DNA of 39,073 bases from Clostridiales bacterium Firm_10. GTDB lineage: Bacteria; Bacillota; Clostridia; Christensenellales; Aristaeellaceae. A program made the translations under genes and the position numbers. Under the pieces are notes generated by a model. It saw nothing but the letters and a program-made list of their open reading frames with translations. It made no database searches and was not told the origin of the DNA. Position 1 is the first letter of the stretch. Every line of letters starts with the position of its first letter. Shown here piece by piece: positions 7,656 to 16,170 of the stretch. Location of the stretch: contig LVAP01000016.1 in assembly GCA_001603025.1 (NCBI GenBank), forward strand, positions 1 through 39,073, in the 5' to 3' direction.

Positions 7656-8576
7656 ATGGATCTGGCGATCATCACCTTCTGGCAGGTTATCACGCTGTTC
7701 CTGCTGATCTTCACCGGCGCGGTCTGCGTCAAGGCCCGCATCATACCCAGGGAGACCAAATCGAATTTCGCAAGCCTGCTGCTGTATGTAATCATTCCGG
7801 CAATGACCATCAATTCCTATCTCGTGGAATACAGCGAGGAAATGAGCCGCAGCATCGGCCGGGCCTTCCTCTACAGCGTGTTCGCCATGGGCATCGGCCT
7901 GCTGATCTCGCTGGCGGCCTTCCGCAGCAGCGCGAACCGCAACCGGGCCATCTGCCGGTTCGGCGGCACATTCGCCAACGCGGCCTACATGGGCTTCCCG
8001 CTGATCCAGGCGCTGTTCGGCCAGGAAGGGCTGGTGTACGCCAGCGCCTACGTGACGGTGTTCAACGTGCTGCTGTTCACCGCCGGCATAGGGCTGGTGA
8101 GCAGCGGGAATTCCCTGCGCGGCATCCTGAAAAACATCGTGAAGACGCCGGTGATCCACGCCGTGATCATCGGCCTGCTGATCTACTATCTCCGGATCCC
8201 CGTTCCCTCGGTGCTGGCCTCCGCCGTGGGTTACCTGGGCAGCATGAACACCCCCGTGTCGATGATGATGACTGGCATCCTGATCGCCGGCAGCAACCTG
8301 GGCGCCATCCTGAAAAACGCCAGCCTGTGGAAGACCATCGCCCTCCGGCTGCTGCTGGTGCCCGCCGTCTGCATCGCCGTTTTCATGGCGCTGGGCATCC
8401 GGGGGCCGGTGGCGCAGGTCGTGCTGCTGCTGGAGGCCTGCCCCTGCGCGGCCATCACTTCCGTGTTCGCCGTGCAGTATCACCACGAGGAGGACTTCGC
8501 CGGCGGGCTGGTGATCATCTCCACGCTGCTGAGCATCGTGACGCTGCCGGTATGCGCGCTGCTGCTTACCATGTAG
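7656..8576 (+). CDS. AEC family transporter (auxin efflux carrier type)
   Basis: 306 residues with about ten membrane helices. The family pattern is clear: an N-terminal half with LLYVIIPAMTINSYLVE, GGTFANAAYMGFPL in the middle, the SMNTPVSMMMTGILIAG block, and a C-terminal half with LLEACPCAAITSVFAVQY. Bacterial AEC members move small organic acids or amino acids; substrate cannot be inferred here. An AAAGGAA site precedes the ATG. No clear promoter was seen in the 84-base gap after the hydrolase, so read-through from the cob operon is possible. A strong hairpin terminator follows. Confidence 0.88.
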   Translation: MDLAIITFWQVITLFLLIFTGAVCVKARIIPRETKSNFASLLLYVIIPAMTINSYLVEYSEEMSRSIGRAFLYSVFAMGIGLLISLAAFRSSANRNRAICRFGGTFANAAYMGFPLIQALFGQEGLVYASAYVTVFNVLLFTAGIGLVSSGNSLRGILKNIVKTPVIHAVIIGLLIYYLRIPVPSVLASAVGYLGSMNTPVSMMMTGILIAGSNLGAILKNASLWKTIALRLLLVPAVCIAVFMALGIRGPVAQVVLLLEACPCAAITSVFAVQYHHEEDFAGGLVIISTLLSIVTLPVCALLLTM

Positions 8577-8613
8577 CCTTATCGCTGAAAAACGCGCACC
8601 GCAGGACAGATTG

Positions 8614-8648
8614 AAGCGCCGCCCCAGGGCCGGGGCGGCGCTTGTTTT
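8614..8648. terminator. Hairpin terminator between convergent AEC and MATE genes
   Basis: A perfect 12-bp stem pairs 8614-8625 with 8632-8643, with a six-base loop, followed on the plus strand by TTGTTTT. On the minus strand the tail is weaker, so it mainly ends the plus-strand unit but may serve both. Confidence 0.8.
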
Positions 8649-8673
8649 CCTCTTCTCTTTCGCCAGGGCGGCG

Positions 8674-10068
8674 TCAAACCCTGATTTCCGCCCAGCGTCC
8701 CGTCTTCCAGCGCCATTTGGCCAGCGCGTAGCAGAGCATGGCGTCCGAAACCAGCGCGATCCACACGCCGATCAGGTCCATCTTCAGGCCGAAAACCAGC
8801 GTCACGGCAACCAGCGGCCGTACCACAACGATGCCGAGGAAGGTACTGACCGCCGTAAAGCGGGCGTCGCCCGCGCCGCGCAGCGCGGAGTTATACACAA
8901 AGCGCGTGTTGGACAGCGGATTCGCCACCGCGATGATGCGCAGCACCATGGCCGCCAGGGTCAGCACCTCGAGCTCCTTGCTGTATACTGAGGCGATGTT
9001 CCTGCCGAAGAAAAACATGACGATGGCCACGACGAAGGAGGCGACATAGCTCATGCGGATGGTTTGCCGCACATACCAGCGCGAGAGGTCCGGCCGTTTC
9101 CGGCCGAGCGTCTGCCCGGTCAGCGTGGTGGCCGCGATGCCGAAGGACATGCCCGTGGTGAACGACATGGACTGGATGTTCATCGCGATGTTGTGCGTGG
9201 CGTAGGAAACGTCGCCCAGCGAGGTCACGATCAGCGTGAACACCATCATGCCCACGCGCATGATCACCTGCTCCAGCAGCGCCGGCATGCCGATGCGGGA
9301 GACGCGCCGGATCATGTGCGGGTCCGGCCGGAGCCTCGGCCGATCCCGCAGCGACACAAACTGCTTGCCGTTCAGCAGCAGATACAGGCAGAAGCAGAAG
9401 GCCACGCCCTGGCCGATGACCGTCGCGATGGACGCGCCTTCGACGCCGAGCGCCGGGAATCCGAAATGCCCCTGAATGAGCAGGTAGTTCATGATGACGT
9501 TGACGATGTTTGACGCGCTGTTCGAATAGAAAGCCGCGCGGGTGTTGCCCGCGCCGCGCAGCGCGGCGTTCATGATGAACGTCATGCCCAGCAGCGGGAA
9601 GCCGTATATCTGCACGCGGAAATAGGCAAAGGCGTCCAGCACAGTCTCCTCGGAGATGTTCTTGCCGGCGATGAAGCGGATGAGCGGCTGATACCAGACG
9701 AGCATGGCGGCGCAGGCGGCCAGGATGATGCCCAGCGCCAGCAGCAGCGACTGCACCAGCGCGTGGTTCGCCTCCTCGCGGTTGCCCGCGCCCTTCGCGC
9801 GCGCCACCAGCGCCGTGGTGCCCGTTCCCAGCGCCATGAAGGCGGAAAACACGATGAAGCGCGGCTGCGTGCACAGCCCCACCGCGTTGATGGCGCTCTT
9901 GCCCAGCGCGGAAACCATGATGGTATCCGCCATGGAGACCAGCGTCGCCAGCACGTTTTCGCACAGCGCCGGCCACATGAGCTGCAGGATCAGTTTGCTG
10001 CGTTCTCCCAGGTGTTCCGTCTCGATGTCAATCTGATGCTTCGGCCGCTTGTGTTCCAATTCTGGCAA
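8674..10068 (-). CDS. MATE family efflux transporter
   Basis: 464 residues, about twelve membrane helices in two homologous halves. Family features are MADTIMVSALG in the first helix region, AALRGAGNTRAAF and the matching SALRGAGDARFTA in the second half, and SNIVNVIMNYLLI. MATE proteins export drugs, metabolites or polyisoprenoids using sodium or proton gradients. The start is a TTG at 10068 with a GGAGG site about eight bases upstream; no in-frame ATG is as well placed. It is transcribed alone from a promoter at 10112-10140. Confidence 0.92.
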   Translation of the reverse strand: MPELEHKRPKHQIDIETEHLGERSKLILQLMWPALCENVLATLVSMADTIMVSALGKSAINAVGLCTQPRFIVFSAFMALGTGTTALVARAKGAGNREEANHALVQSLLLALGIILAACAAMLVWYQPLIRFIAGKNISEETVLDAFAYFRVQIYGFPLLGMTFIMNAALRGAGNTRAAFYSNSASNIVNVIMNYLLIQGHFGFPALGVEGASIATVIGQGVAFCFCLYLLLNGKQFVSLRDRPRLRPDPHMIRRVSRIGMPALLEQVIMRVGMMVFTLIVTSLGDVSYATHNIAMNIQSMSFTTGMSFGIAATTLTGQTLGRKRPDLSRWYVRQTIRMSYVASFVVAIVMFFFGRNIASVYSKELEVLTLAAMVLRIIAVANPLSNTRFVYNSALRGAGDARFTAVSTFLGIVVVRPLVAVTLVFGLKMDLIGVWIALVSDAMLCYALAKWRWKTGRWAEIRV

Positions 10069-10111
10069 AAAACCGCCTCCGTATTCAACAGCGGGGGAAT
10101 AAATCTATTTC

Positions 10112-10140
10112 AGTATAACATACGTCCCGGCGAATTGCCA
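10112..10140 (-). promoter_or_regulatory. Extended -10 promoter of the MATE gene
   Basis: On the minus strand TATACT (10112-10117) is preceded by TGT, an extended -10, with TGGCAA (10135-10140) 17 bases upstream as a poor -35. About 40 bases separate it from the TTG start. Confidence 0.5.
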
Positions 10141-10163
10141 GCTTTTCTTTTTGACAAAGAGGG

Positions 10164-10190
10164 GGCGCGGAGGGTGTTTCCCTCCGCGCC
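10164..10190 (-). terminator. Terminator of the sufCB operon
   Basis: An 11-bp GC-rich stem pairs 10164-10174 with 10180-10190 around a five-base loop, 21 bases past the sufB stop. On the minus strand it is followed by a C/T-rich tail ending in TTT. Confidence 0.65.
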
Positions 10191-10211
10191 TCTCCCGGGT
10201 TCCTTTGAAGC

Positions 10212-11138
10212 TCATTTCAGGAAGCCGTTGATGATCTGCTCCTCGGCCTCATGCTCGGTCAGGCCCAGCGTCATCAGCTTGATGAGCTGGTCGCCCGCGA
10301 TCTTGCCGATGGCAGCCTCGTGCACCAGCGCGGCGTCCACGTCGTTGGCCTCCAGCGCGGGTACGGCCAAAATCCGGCCCCGGTCCATGATGATGGAATC
10401 GCATTCCGTGTGGCCCTTGCAGGGAGCGTTGCCCACGATTTTCGCGTCGAAGCGCTGGAAGGAATCGTCCTTGGCCACGGAGCGCGACACGACATCCGCG
10501 CTGGCTCCCCCGCCGTTCAGGCTGATCACGTATCCGCTCACCGCGCGCTGGCTGCCGTGGGTCATCAGGCGCTCGCGCACCACCAGCGTCGCGCCCGCGG
10601 CCAGTTCGGCGGTGGTCATCCGGTTCGTGTCATCCACGCCCTTGATCTGGACCATCTCCATCTCCGCGCTGCTGCCTTCCTCCATGTATACCTCGGTGAC
10701 GGGGTTCAGGATGCGCTTGCCACGGCCTTCCCCGGAGCCATAGTGCTTCTCCACATAGCGCACATGGGCGTTCCGGCCCACGTAAAAGCGGTGGATTCCG
10801 TCGTGCTCGGAGTCCTGGTTGCCGCAGTTATCGATGCCGCAGCCGGCCACGATCACCACGTCCGCGTCTTCGCCGATAAAGAAATCGTTGTACACGCACT
10901 CCGTCAGGCCGCTCTCGGTGAGCACGACGGGGATGTGCACGCTCTCGTTTTTCGTGCCGGGCCTGATGCGGATATCCAGCCCGCTGACATCCTCCTTGGA
11001 GGAGATTTCGATGTTCGCGGTGGAGCGCCGGCCGGCGGAAGCGCTGTTGGAGCGGATGTTGTACGCGCCTTCGGGCACGGTGTGCAGATCGGCGATTTCC
11101 GCCAGAAGCCGCTTCTGAATGCTGTCCAGTTCCGCCAT
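10212..11138 (-). CDS. sufB: SufB/SufD-type Fe-S scaffold, minimal (SmsB-like)
   Basis: 308 residues, much shorter than classical SufB (roughly 450-480) and nearer the minimal SufB found in two-gene systems of anaerobes. The beta-helix core shows AGCGIDNCGNQDSEHDGIH, RNAHVRYVEKHYG, the VSRSVAKDDS segment, KIVGNAPCKGHTECD, and LEANDVDAALVHEAAIGKI, which holds the conserved late glutamate/histidine region. It would assemble Fe-S clusters with SufC. Start ATG 11138 has an AGGAGG site and lies one base after the sufC stop. No SufS, SufU, SufD or SufE gene is next to it. Distinguishing SufB from SufD by eye is uncertain, but as the only partner it must be the scaffold. Confidence 0.88.
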   Translation of the reverse strand: MAELDSIQKRLLAEIADLHTVPEGAYNIRSNSASAGRRSTANIEISSKEDVSGLDIRIRPGTKNESVHIPVVLTESGLTECVYNDFFIGEDADVVIVAGCGIDNCGNQDSEHDGIHRFYVGRNAHVRYVEKHYGSGEGRGKRILNPVTEVYMEEGSSAEMEMVQIKGVDDTNRMTTAELAAGATLVVRERLMTHGSQRAVSGYVISLNGGGASADVVSRSVAKDDSFQRFDAKIVGNAPCKGHTECDSIIMDRGRILAVPALEANDVDAALVHEAAIGKIAGDQLIKLMTLGLTEHEAEEQIINGFLK

Positions 11139-11139
11139 G

Positions 11140-11877
11140 TCAAATCACCTCCTGCGATACGACGCAGCCCGATACTGCTTCGGCGGTGCCGATCAGCTCG
11201 GGCAGCACCTCCTCACGCGCGCCCTGGCGCGTGAGCCGGCCGTCCTTGATGACGATGATTTCGTCCGCGATGTTGAGGATGCGTTCCTGGTGGGAAATGA
11301 TCAGGATGGCGCTGTCGCGGATATGCGCCCGCATGCCCTGGAACACCTCGATGAGGTTCTGGAAGCTCCACAGGTCGATGCCGGCTTCCGGCTCGTCGAA
11401 CACGGACAGCGAAGAGCCCCGCGCCAGCACCGTGGCGATCTCGATGCGCTTCAGCTCGCCGCCCGACAGGCTGGCGTTCACCTCGCGCTGGATGTAATCC
11501 CTCGCGCACAGGCCCACCGAGGAGAGGTATTTGCAGGCCTCCGCAAGGGAGAGCGGCTTGCCCGCGGCCAGCCGGATCAGGTCCAGCACCTGAATGCCCT
11601 TGAAACGCACCGGCTGCTGGAAGGCAAAGCTGATGCCCCGCCGCGCGCGCTCCGTGATGCCCTCGTTCGTTATATCCTCGCCGTTCATCAGGATCGTGCC
11701 CGAAGACGGCCGTTCAATGCCGGCAATCAGCCGCGCCAGCGTGGATTTTCCGCCGCCGTTCGGCCCGGTGACGACCATCAGCCGTCCATCCGGAATGGTC
11801 AGGCTGAGGTCCCGGATGATTTCCTTTTCACGGCCCTCGTCCGCCACGTTAAACGATATGTTCTTCAGTTCCAGCAT
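11140..11877 (-). CDS. sufC: Fe-S assembly ATPase SufC
   Basis: 245 residues, a single ABC ATPase domain. Walker A GPNGGGKST starts near residue 38, the signature is SLSGGELKRIEIATVLARG, Walker B is SVFDEPEAGID, and the H-loop is ISHQERIL. The GELKR signature and the adjacent SufB separate it from transport ATPases. It powers cluster assembly or release on SufB in the cytoplasm. The ATG at 11877 follows an AAGGAG site. With sufB it forms a two-gene operon resembling the SUF-like minimal (Sms) system described for archaea and anaerobic bacteria. Confidence 0.93.
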   Translation of the reverse strand: MLELKNISFNVADEGREKEIIRDLSLTIPDGRLMVVTGPNGGGKSTLARLIAGIERPSSGTILMNGEDITNEGITERARRGISFAFQQPVRFKGIQVLDLIRLAAGKPLSLAEACKYLSSVGLCARDYIQREVNASLSGGELKRIEIATVLARGSSLSVFDEPEAGIDLWSFQNLIEVFQGMRAHIRDSAILIISHQERILNIADEIIVIKDGRLTRQGAREEVLPELIGTAEAVSGCVVSQEVI

Positions 11878-11931
11878 ATTGCTGCTCCTTCCCGTTGTTC
11901 ATCAGCGGGGGGTTTTTGCACCCTCTCCCCT

Positions 11932-11937
11932 ATTATA
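11932..11937 (-). promoter_or_regulatory. -10 box upstream of sufC
   Basis: A perfect TATAAT on the minus strand, about 55 bases before the sufC start. No convincing -35 hexamer lies 16-18 bases further up, so the promoter may need an activator or be weak. Confidence 0.4.
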
Positions 11938-11985
11938 CACCGGAATTGCAAAGATCTCATTGATTTAAGTGGAAGTCTGTGCCGT

Positions 11986-13005
11986 CTATTCCGCGCTCCA
12001 GTCAAACTGCACGAGCATGGGAAAATCCCGGTCGCGGATCAGCCGGTCGTAGACCGCCTGGCAGGTTTCCGGCGCATGGAGCTCGCCCAGCATGGAGGCG
12101 ATGTCCAGCCGGCCGCCCGCGCACAGCCGCAGGATGGCCTTAATGTCGTCGTCGTGGGTAAACCAGCCGGGGTGCGATTCGCCCGTCGGCCGGGCGTTGG
12201 TGTGCGCGCCGATCAGCGTGATGCCCGGGCTGTGCACCTTCCGGTAGTAGTCGATGGTGAACTCCTTGTCGCGCGTGCAGCCCAGCAGCGCCACGCGGCC
12301 AAAGCGCGCCATGCAGTCCAGCGTCTCGTCCAGCCCCGCGCCCTGCCCCGTCACCTCGATCGCCGCGTTCACACCGCCTTCGGTCAGCGCCTTCACGCGC
12401 TGCGCGAAGCCCTCTTCAAACGGATCGAGCGCGCAGTCCGCGCCGCCCGCCAGCGCGTCCGCCCGGCGCGACGCCACGGGGTCCGCCGCGATGACGGGCA
12501 CGGCGCCCGCCGCCCGGGCAATGCGCACGGCGAACTGGCCCAGCAGCCCCAGGCCCATCACCAGGCAGGATTCGCCGGCCTCCAGCCGTGTCTTGCGCAG
12601 GGCAGCCATCGGGAAGGTGCTGATGAACACGGCGGCTGCCTCGCGCAGGCCCACGCGCTCGTCCGGAATCCTGACGACGCGGCTTTCCGGCACCAGGTTG
12701 TAATCCGCGTGGCTGGTCCAATAGGGGATCACCCTGTCGCCCGGCTTCACGCGCTTCACAGCGGCGCCGACCCGCACCACCTCGCCGGAGGCGCTGTAGC
12801 CGCAGCCGCGGGGAAAGGCTACGCTCGGCGCGGCGGGGCCCGCCACGTTCGGGTTCCCGGTGATGTTCGCCCGCTCCGTGCCGGGGCTGACGGTGGTGTA
12901 TGCGGTCTTCACCAGCACCTGGTCCGGCGCGGGTTCGTCCGGAATCGTCTCTTCAACCAGCTCGGCCCGGTTGACCGCGGGAAATATGATGCGGCGGCGC
13001 AGCAT
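11986..13005 (-). CDS. Medium-chain (zinc-type) alcohol dehydrogenase-like oxidoreductase
   Basis: 339 residues from the ATG at 13005, which has an AGGAG site eight bases upstream; a GTG at 13014 is less likely. The N-terminal catalytic domain has VSPGTERANITGN and FPRGCGYSASGEVVRVG, and the Rossmann domain has VMGLGLLGQFAVRIARAAGA as the nucleotide-binding loop, then IEVTGQG. The GHE zinc motif of classical alcohol dehydrogenases is not present (CGYSASGEV occupies that place), as in the sorbitol-dehydrogenase-like TDH branch. It begins five bases after the neighbouring quinone-oxidoreductase-like gene, so two dehydrogenases of the same superfamily sit in tandem. Substrate unknown. Confidence 0.82.
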   Translation of the reverse strand: MLRRRIIFPAVNRAELVEETIPDEPAPDQVLVKTAYTTVSPGTERANITGNPNVAGPAAPSVAFPRGCGYSASGEVVRVGAAVKRVKPGDRVIPYWTSHADYNLVPESRVVRIPDERVGLREAAAVFISTFPMAALRKTRLEAGESCLVMGLGLLGQFAVRIARAAGAVPVIAADPVASRRADALAGGADCALDPFEEGFAQRVKALTEGGVNAAIEVTGQGAGLDETLDCMARFGRVALLGCTRDKEFTIDYYRKVHSPGITLIGAHTNARPTGESHPGWFTHDDDIKAILRLCAGGRLDIASMLGELHAPETCQAVYDRLIRDRDFPMLVQFDWSAE

Positions 13006-13010
13006 GGCGA

Positions 13011-14000
13011 TCACTCCTGTCTCACAGTCAATACGATTTTGCCCACGTTCCTGCCCTCGGCCATGAGGCGCTGCGCCTCCTCGGCCTGCCGGATGGGCAG
13101 CGTCTTATAAATTGTCGGGCGCACCTCGCCGCTTTCCACCTTCGGCCAGACGAGGCGCACCATGTCGGCAAGCAGCTTCGCCTTGGCCTGAGGCGAGCGG
13201 CTGCGCAGCGTGGTGCCTATCAGCCGCGTGCCGTTCACATACATTTTCTTCAGATCCACCGGCGCGCAGTCGCCCGCCAGCGTGGCGATCATGATCCATC
13301 GCCCGCCGCGGTTCATGCAGGGCAGGCATTCCGCGACGGTCTCCCCACCCAGGCAGTCCACGGCGATGTCCACGCCGCGGCCGGCCGCCTTTTCCTCCAG
13401 CATCACGGCGCTGAGGCTCTCCCGCGCGGTCACGACGACCCGGTCCGCGTTCAGGTGCGCGATGGAGGCGGCAACGCCGTCCGTCAGCACCGTGGTGATC
13501 ACGCGCGCGCCAAACGCCTTCGCCATGGGAATCACCACGCTCGCCAGCCCGCTGGCGCCGGCCTGCATGAGCACGGTATCCCCCGCCTGCAAGCCGCCTT
13601 CGAGGAACAGGAACAGGTATGCCGCCCCGAAGGCCTCCGGCAGCGCCGCAGCCTCGGCCATGGAAAGGCCCCGGGGAATGGGCATGAGCATGCCGGCCGG
13701 CACGGCGACGTACTCGGCGTATCCGCCGCCGCCCAGCAGCGCGCACGCCCTGTCGCCCACCCGCCAGCGCCCCTCGGCCGCCGCGGCGGGGCTCAGTGCG
13801 CGGATGACGCCTGCCGCCTCCAGCCCGAACCATTCCGGCCAGCCGGGCGGCGGCGGATACTGGCCGGCGCGCTGCAGCAGGTCCGCCCGGTTCAGGCCCG
13901 CGGCGTGGATCTCCAGCAGCACGTCGCCTTCCTTCAGCGTCGAGTCGGCAACCTCCGTCCAGCGCAGTTTCCCATCCGGGCCCGCCAGCACAGCATGCAT
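13011..14000 (-). CDS. NAD(P)H:quinone oxidoreductase, PIG3/Qor-type medium-chain reductase
   Basis: 329 residues of the zinc-free medium-chain reductase family. Hallmarks are AAGLNRADLLQRAGQYPPPPG near residue 33 (the NRAD-QR-YPPP motif of the PIG3 group), GLEAAGVI, LPEAFGAAYLFLF, and the nucleotide loop AGASGLASVVIPMAKAFGA. These enzymes reduce quinones or enones with NAD(P)H. The ATG at 14000 has a GGAG site and lies four bases past the glycerate kinase stop. It is in the middle of the esterase to dehydrogenase operon. Confidence 0.87.
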   Translation of the reverse strand: MHAVLAGPDGKLRWTEVADSTLKEGDVLLEIHAAGLNRADLLQRAGQYPPPPGWPEWFGLEAAGVIRALSPAAAAEGRWRVGDRACALLGGGGYAEYVAVPAGMLMPIPRGLSMAEAAALPEAFGAAYLFLFLEGGLQAGDTVLMQAGASGLASVVIPMAKAFGARVITTVLTDGVAASIAHLNADRVVVTARESLSAVMLEEKAAGRGVDIAVDCLGGETVAECLPCMNRGGRWIMIATLAGDCAPVDLKKMYVNGTRLIGTTLRSRSPQAKAKLLADMVRLVWPKVESGEVRPTIYKTLPIRQAEEAQRLMAEGRNVGKIVLTVRQE

Positions 14001-14004
14001 CGCA

Positions 14005-15261
14005 TCATCTCTCCGTTTCTCTCTGGGCGTCCGCGCGGATCAGCGCAACCGCCACGTCGTTCACATTCGTTCCCGTGGGCCCGGTGACGATGAGCCCGCC
14101 CGCTTCCCGCAGCGCGTGATAGGAATCGTTCTCCCGCAGCGCCTCCTCGACAGAGACGCCCTTCGCGCGGAGCCGCGCGCAGGTGCTGCCGTCGGCATAG
14201 CCGCCCGCCGCGTCCGTGGGGCCGTCCGTCCCGTCGCTGCCCACTGAGAACACAGCGCCGTTCAGTCCCTCTATGCCCGGCGCCGCGGCCAGCGCCAGCT
14301 CCTGGTTCCGCCCGCCCAGGCCATGGCCCGTGAGCTTCACCACCGTCTCGCCGCCCGCGATGAACGCCAGGTTTTTGCCGTCCGTCGCGTGTGTTTTCAG
14401 GATGGAAGCCAGGAAGCTGCCCGCTTCCCGCGCCTGGCAGCACAGCCGGTCCGTCAGCACCACGGGCTCGTAGCCCAGCCGCCGGCAGGCCGCTTCGGCA
14501 GCGCGGCACAGCTCACGCACGCTTCCGTTGACCTGGGTGCGCACGTTGTCCAGCGATTTTGGCGTCTCGATGTCCAGCAGGCGGCGGGCTGCGTCCGACA
14601 GCGTCAGGGCATACTTTGCCGCCACGCGCCGGGCATCCTCCGCCGTGGAGGAATCCGGACAGGCCGGGCCAGAGGCGATCATATCCAGCGGGTCGCCAAG
14701 CACGTCGGACAGCACGACGGCCTGCACCTGCGCCGGCTCGCACAGCTGCGCGAACCGCCCGCCCTTGACCTGAGACAGCCGCTTGCGGATGGTGTTGATC
14801 TCCACGATGTCCGCCCCGCAGGCAAGCAGCTGGCCGGTGATGTCCCGCAGCTCCTCCGCTGACACCAGCGGTTTTTCGAACAGCGCGCTGCCCCCGCCGG
14901 AGAGCAGGAACAGCACGGTGTCCCGCGCCGTCAGTCCGGCCATGAGATCGAGCGCCGCCTGCGTGCCGCGGAAGGAATTCTCATCCGGCACGGGATGCCC
15001 CGCCTCGAAGCACTCGCAGCGGGCGATCGGTCCCATTACGTGCCCGTATTTGGTGATCACCACACCCCGCTCGATCCGATCGCCCAGACAGTCCGACGCG
15101 GCCTTCGCCATCCGCCAGGCGGCTTTTCCAGCGGCCACCAGCAGCACCCGCCCGGGATACGCTTCGCCCGCCAGCGCGCGGCGCACGGCGGCGTCGGGCT
15201 GCACGGCCGCTATGGCTTCCTTCACGATCTGATCCGCATGCGCGCGCAGCACATTCCCCAT
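14005..15261 (-). CDS. Glycerate 2-kinase (DUF4147/MOFRL family)
   Basis: 418 residues from the ATG at 15261, chosen because an AGGAGG site lies just upstream; an open frame extends 12 codons further into an unlikely glycine-rich stretch. The N-terminal DUF4147 domain has VAAGKAAWRMAKAA, SGGGSALFEKP and INTIRKRLSQVKGGR. The C-terminal MOFRL domain has GLGGRNQELALAAA, GSDGTDGPTDAAGGYAD and GPTGTNVNDVAVAL. Members phosphorylate D-glycerate to 2-phosphoglycerate, or act as hydroxypyruvate reductases in older annotation. It could feed sugar-acid breakdown products into glycolysis, with the flanking dehydrogenases as possible upstream steps (inference). Confidence 0.9.
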   Translation of the reverse strand: MGNVLRAHADQIVKEAIAAVQPDAAVRRALAGEAYPGRVLLVAAGKAAWRMAKAASDCLGDRIERGVVITKYGHVMGPIARCECFEAGHPVPDENSFRGTQAALDLMAGLTARDTVLFLLSGGGSALFEKPLVSAEELRDITGQLLACGADIVEINTIRKRLSQVKGGRFAQLCEPAQVQAVVLSDVLGDPLDMIASGPACPDSSTAEDARRVAAKYALTLSDAARRLLDIETPKSLDNVRTQVNGSVRELCRAAEAACRRLGYEPVVLTDRLCCQAREAGSFLASILKTHATDGKNLAFIAGGETVVKLTGHGLGGRNQELALAAAPGIEGLNGAVFSVGSDGTDGPTDAAGGYADGSTCARLRAKGVSVEEALRENDSYHALREAGGLIVTGPTGTNVNDVAVALIRADAQRETER

Positions 15262-15293
15262 GCCGCCGCCTCCTCTCCGCCCGCCGGGCCCGG

Positions 15294-16157
15294 TCATTCG
15301 CCGCCCAGGCTGCTCAGCAGGCTGCCGTCCTGGCCATAGAGCAGCCAGCCGCCGGATTCGGAACCGGGAAACACCGCGTAATGCGCGGCGATGTCCCCGT
15401 CCCGCAGTTCCATGGCGTCCAGCCAGAAAATGTCCGCGCTGCCGGACTCAGCCCGCCACAGCACATCGCCGCGGATGCTGACAGCCACCGGATCGGGGCC
15501 GTAGTAACCGCCCACGAACAGCGTGCCGTCCTCCGCCAGCACATGGGAAATGCTGCCGCCCAGGTCGGCGACGGTGGGAAGCAGCGTCCACTGCACCTCG
15601 CCGGTGGCAAAGTCCAGCGCCGTCAGGCCGCGGCCGGCGGCATAGGCCATCACCCGGGGGCTGCGCCGGGTGCCGCCCATGAAGGCTGTCACCGATTCCA
15701 GCTCTGTCACCCGGTCGGTGTCGACGCGCCAGGTCCAGCGCGTGCCGCCTCTGTCGTCCGTGCAGACGATCCTCAGCGATTCCCCGCTGCCGGAACAGCC
15801 GCGCTCGGCGGTCACGGTCAGCCCGTCGCGCCGCTCGCTGAACACCACGCCGCTGAATACATCCCAGCCTGGCGCCAGATACCGCCCCAGGATATAACCT
15901 GTCTGGCCGCCATAGCTGCAGTGAATGAACTGATCGTACAGGGGCACCCATTCGGCGTCTGTCACGATCGCGCCCACAGGCACCCTGGCCAGCCGCCTCC
16001 CGCCCACGCCGGGCACTTCGCGCAGGGACACCCATTCCTCACAGTCCACCACCGTCATCGTACCGTAACGGATTTCATACTCGTCGTATCCCCCGGCCAG
16101 CGCTGCGCCTGAAAGCAGCGCCAGAACCAGCAGGCCGGCGAAAAGGCGGCGCGTCAT
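15294..16157 (-). CDS. Secreted protein with SH3-like and PQQ-type repeat regions
   Basis: 287 residues. The N-terminus is a clear Sec signal peptide (charged MTRR, a long Leu/Ala core, then a site near ALA-GG). Residues about 38-95 look like a bacterial SH3 domain: WVSLREVPGVGGRRLARVP, then CSYGGQTGYILGRYL. The remainder has repeated strands such as VMAYAAGRGLTALDFATGEVQW and VSIRGDVLWRAESG, reminiscent of PQQ-like propeller blades, though too few for a full propeller. It is probably exported and may bind the cell wall. It sits between the esterase (13 bases) and the glycerate kinase (32 bases), in an otherwise enzymatic operon. No function is assigned. Confidence 0.7.
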   Translation of the reverse strand: MTRRLFAGLLVLALLSGAALAGGYDEYEIRYGTMTVVDCEEWVSLREVPGVGGRRLARVPVGAIVTDAEWVPLYDQFIHCSYGGQTGYILGRYLAPGWDVFSGVVFSERRDGLTVTAERGCSGSGESLRIVCTDDRGGTRWTWRVDTDRVTELESVTAFMGGTRRSPRVMAYAAGRGLTALDFATGEVQWTLLPTVADLGGSISHVLAEDGTLFVGGYYGPDPVAVSIRGDVLWRAESGSADIFWLDAMELRDGDIAAHYAVFPGSESGGWLLYGQDGSLLSSLGGE

Positions 16158-16170
16158 ATCCCGGTCCTCC

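Noticed and set aside
11119-13110. A 663-codon plus-strand open frame across sufC and the dehydrogenase
   Set aside because: It spans two recognised minus-strand genes and an intergenic promoter and shows low-complexity Ala/Arg/His composition typical of an antisense shadow.
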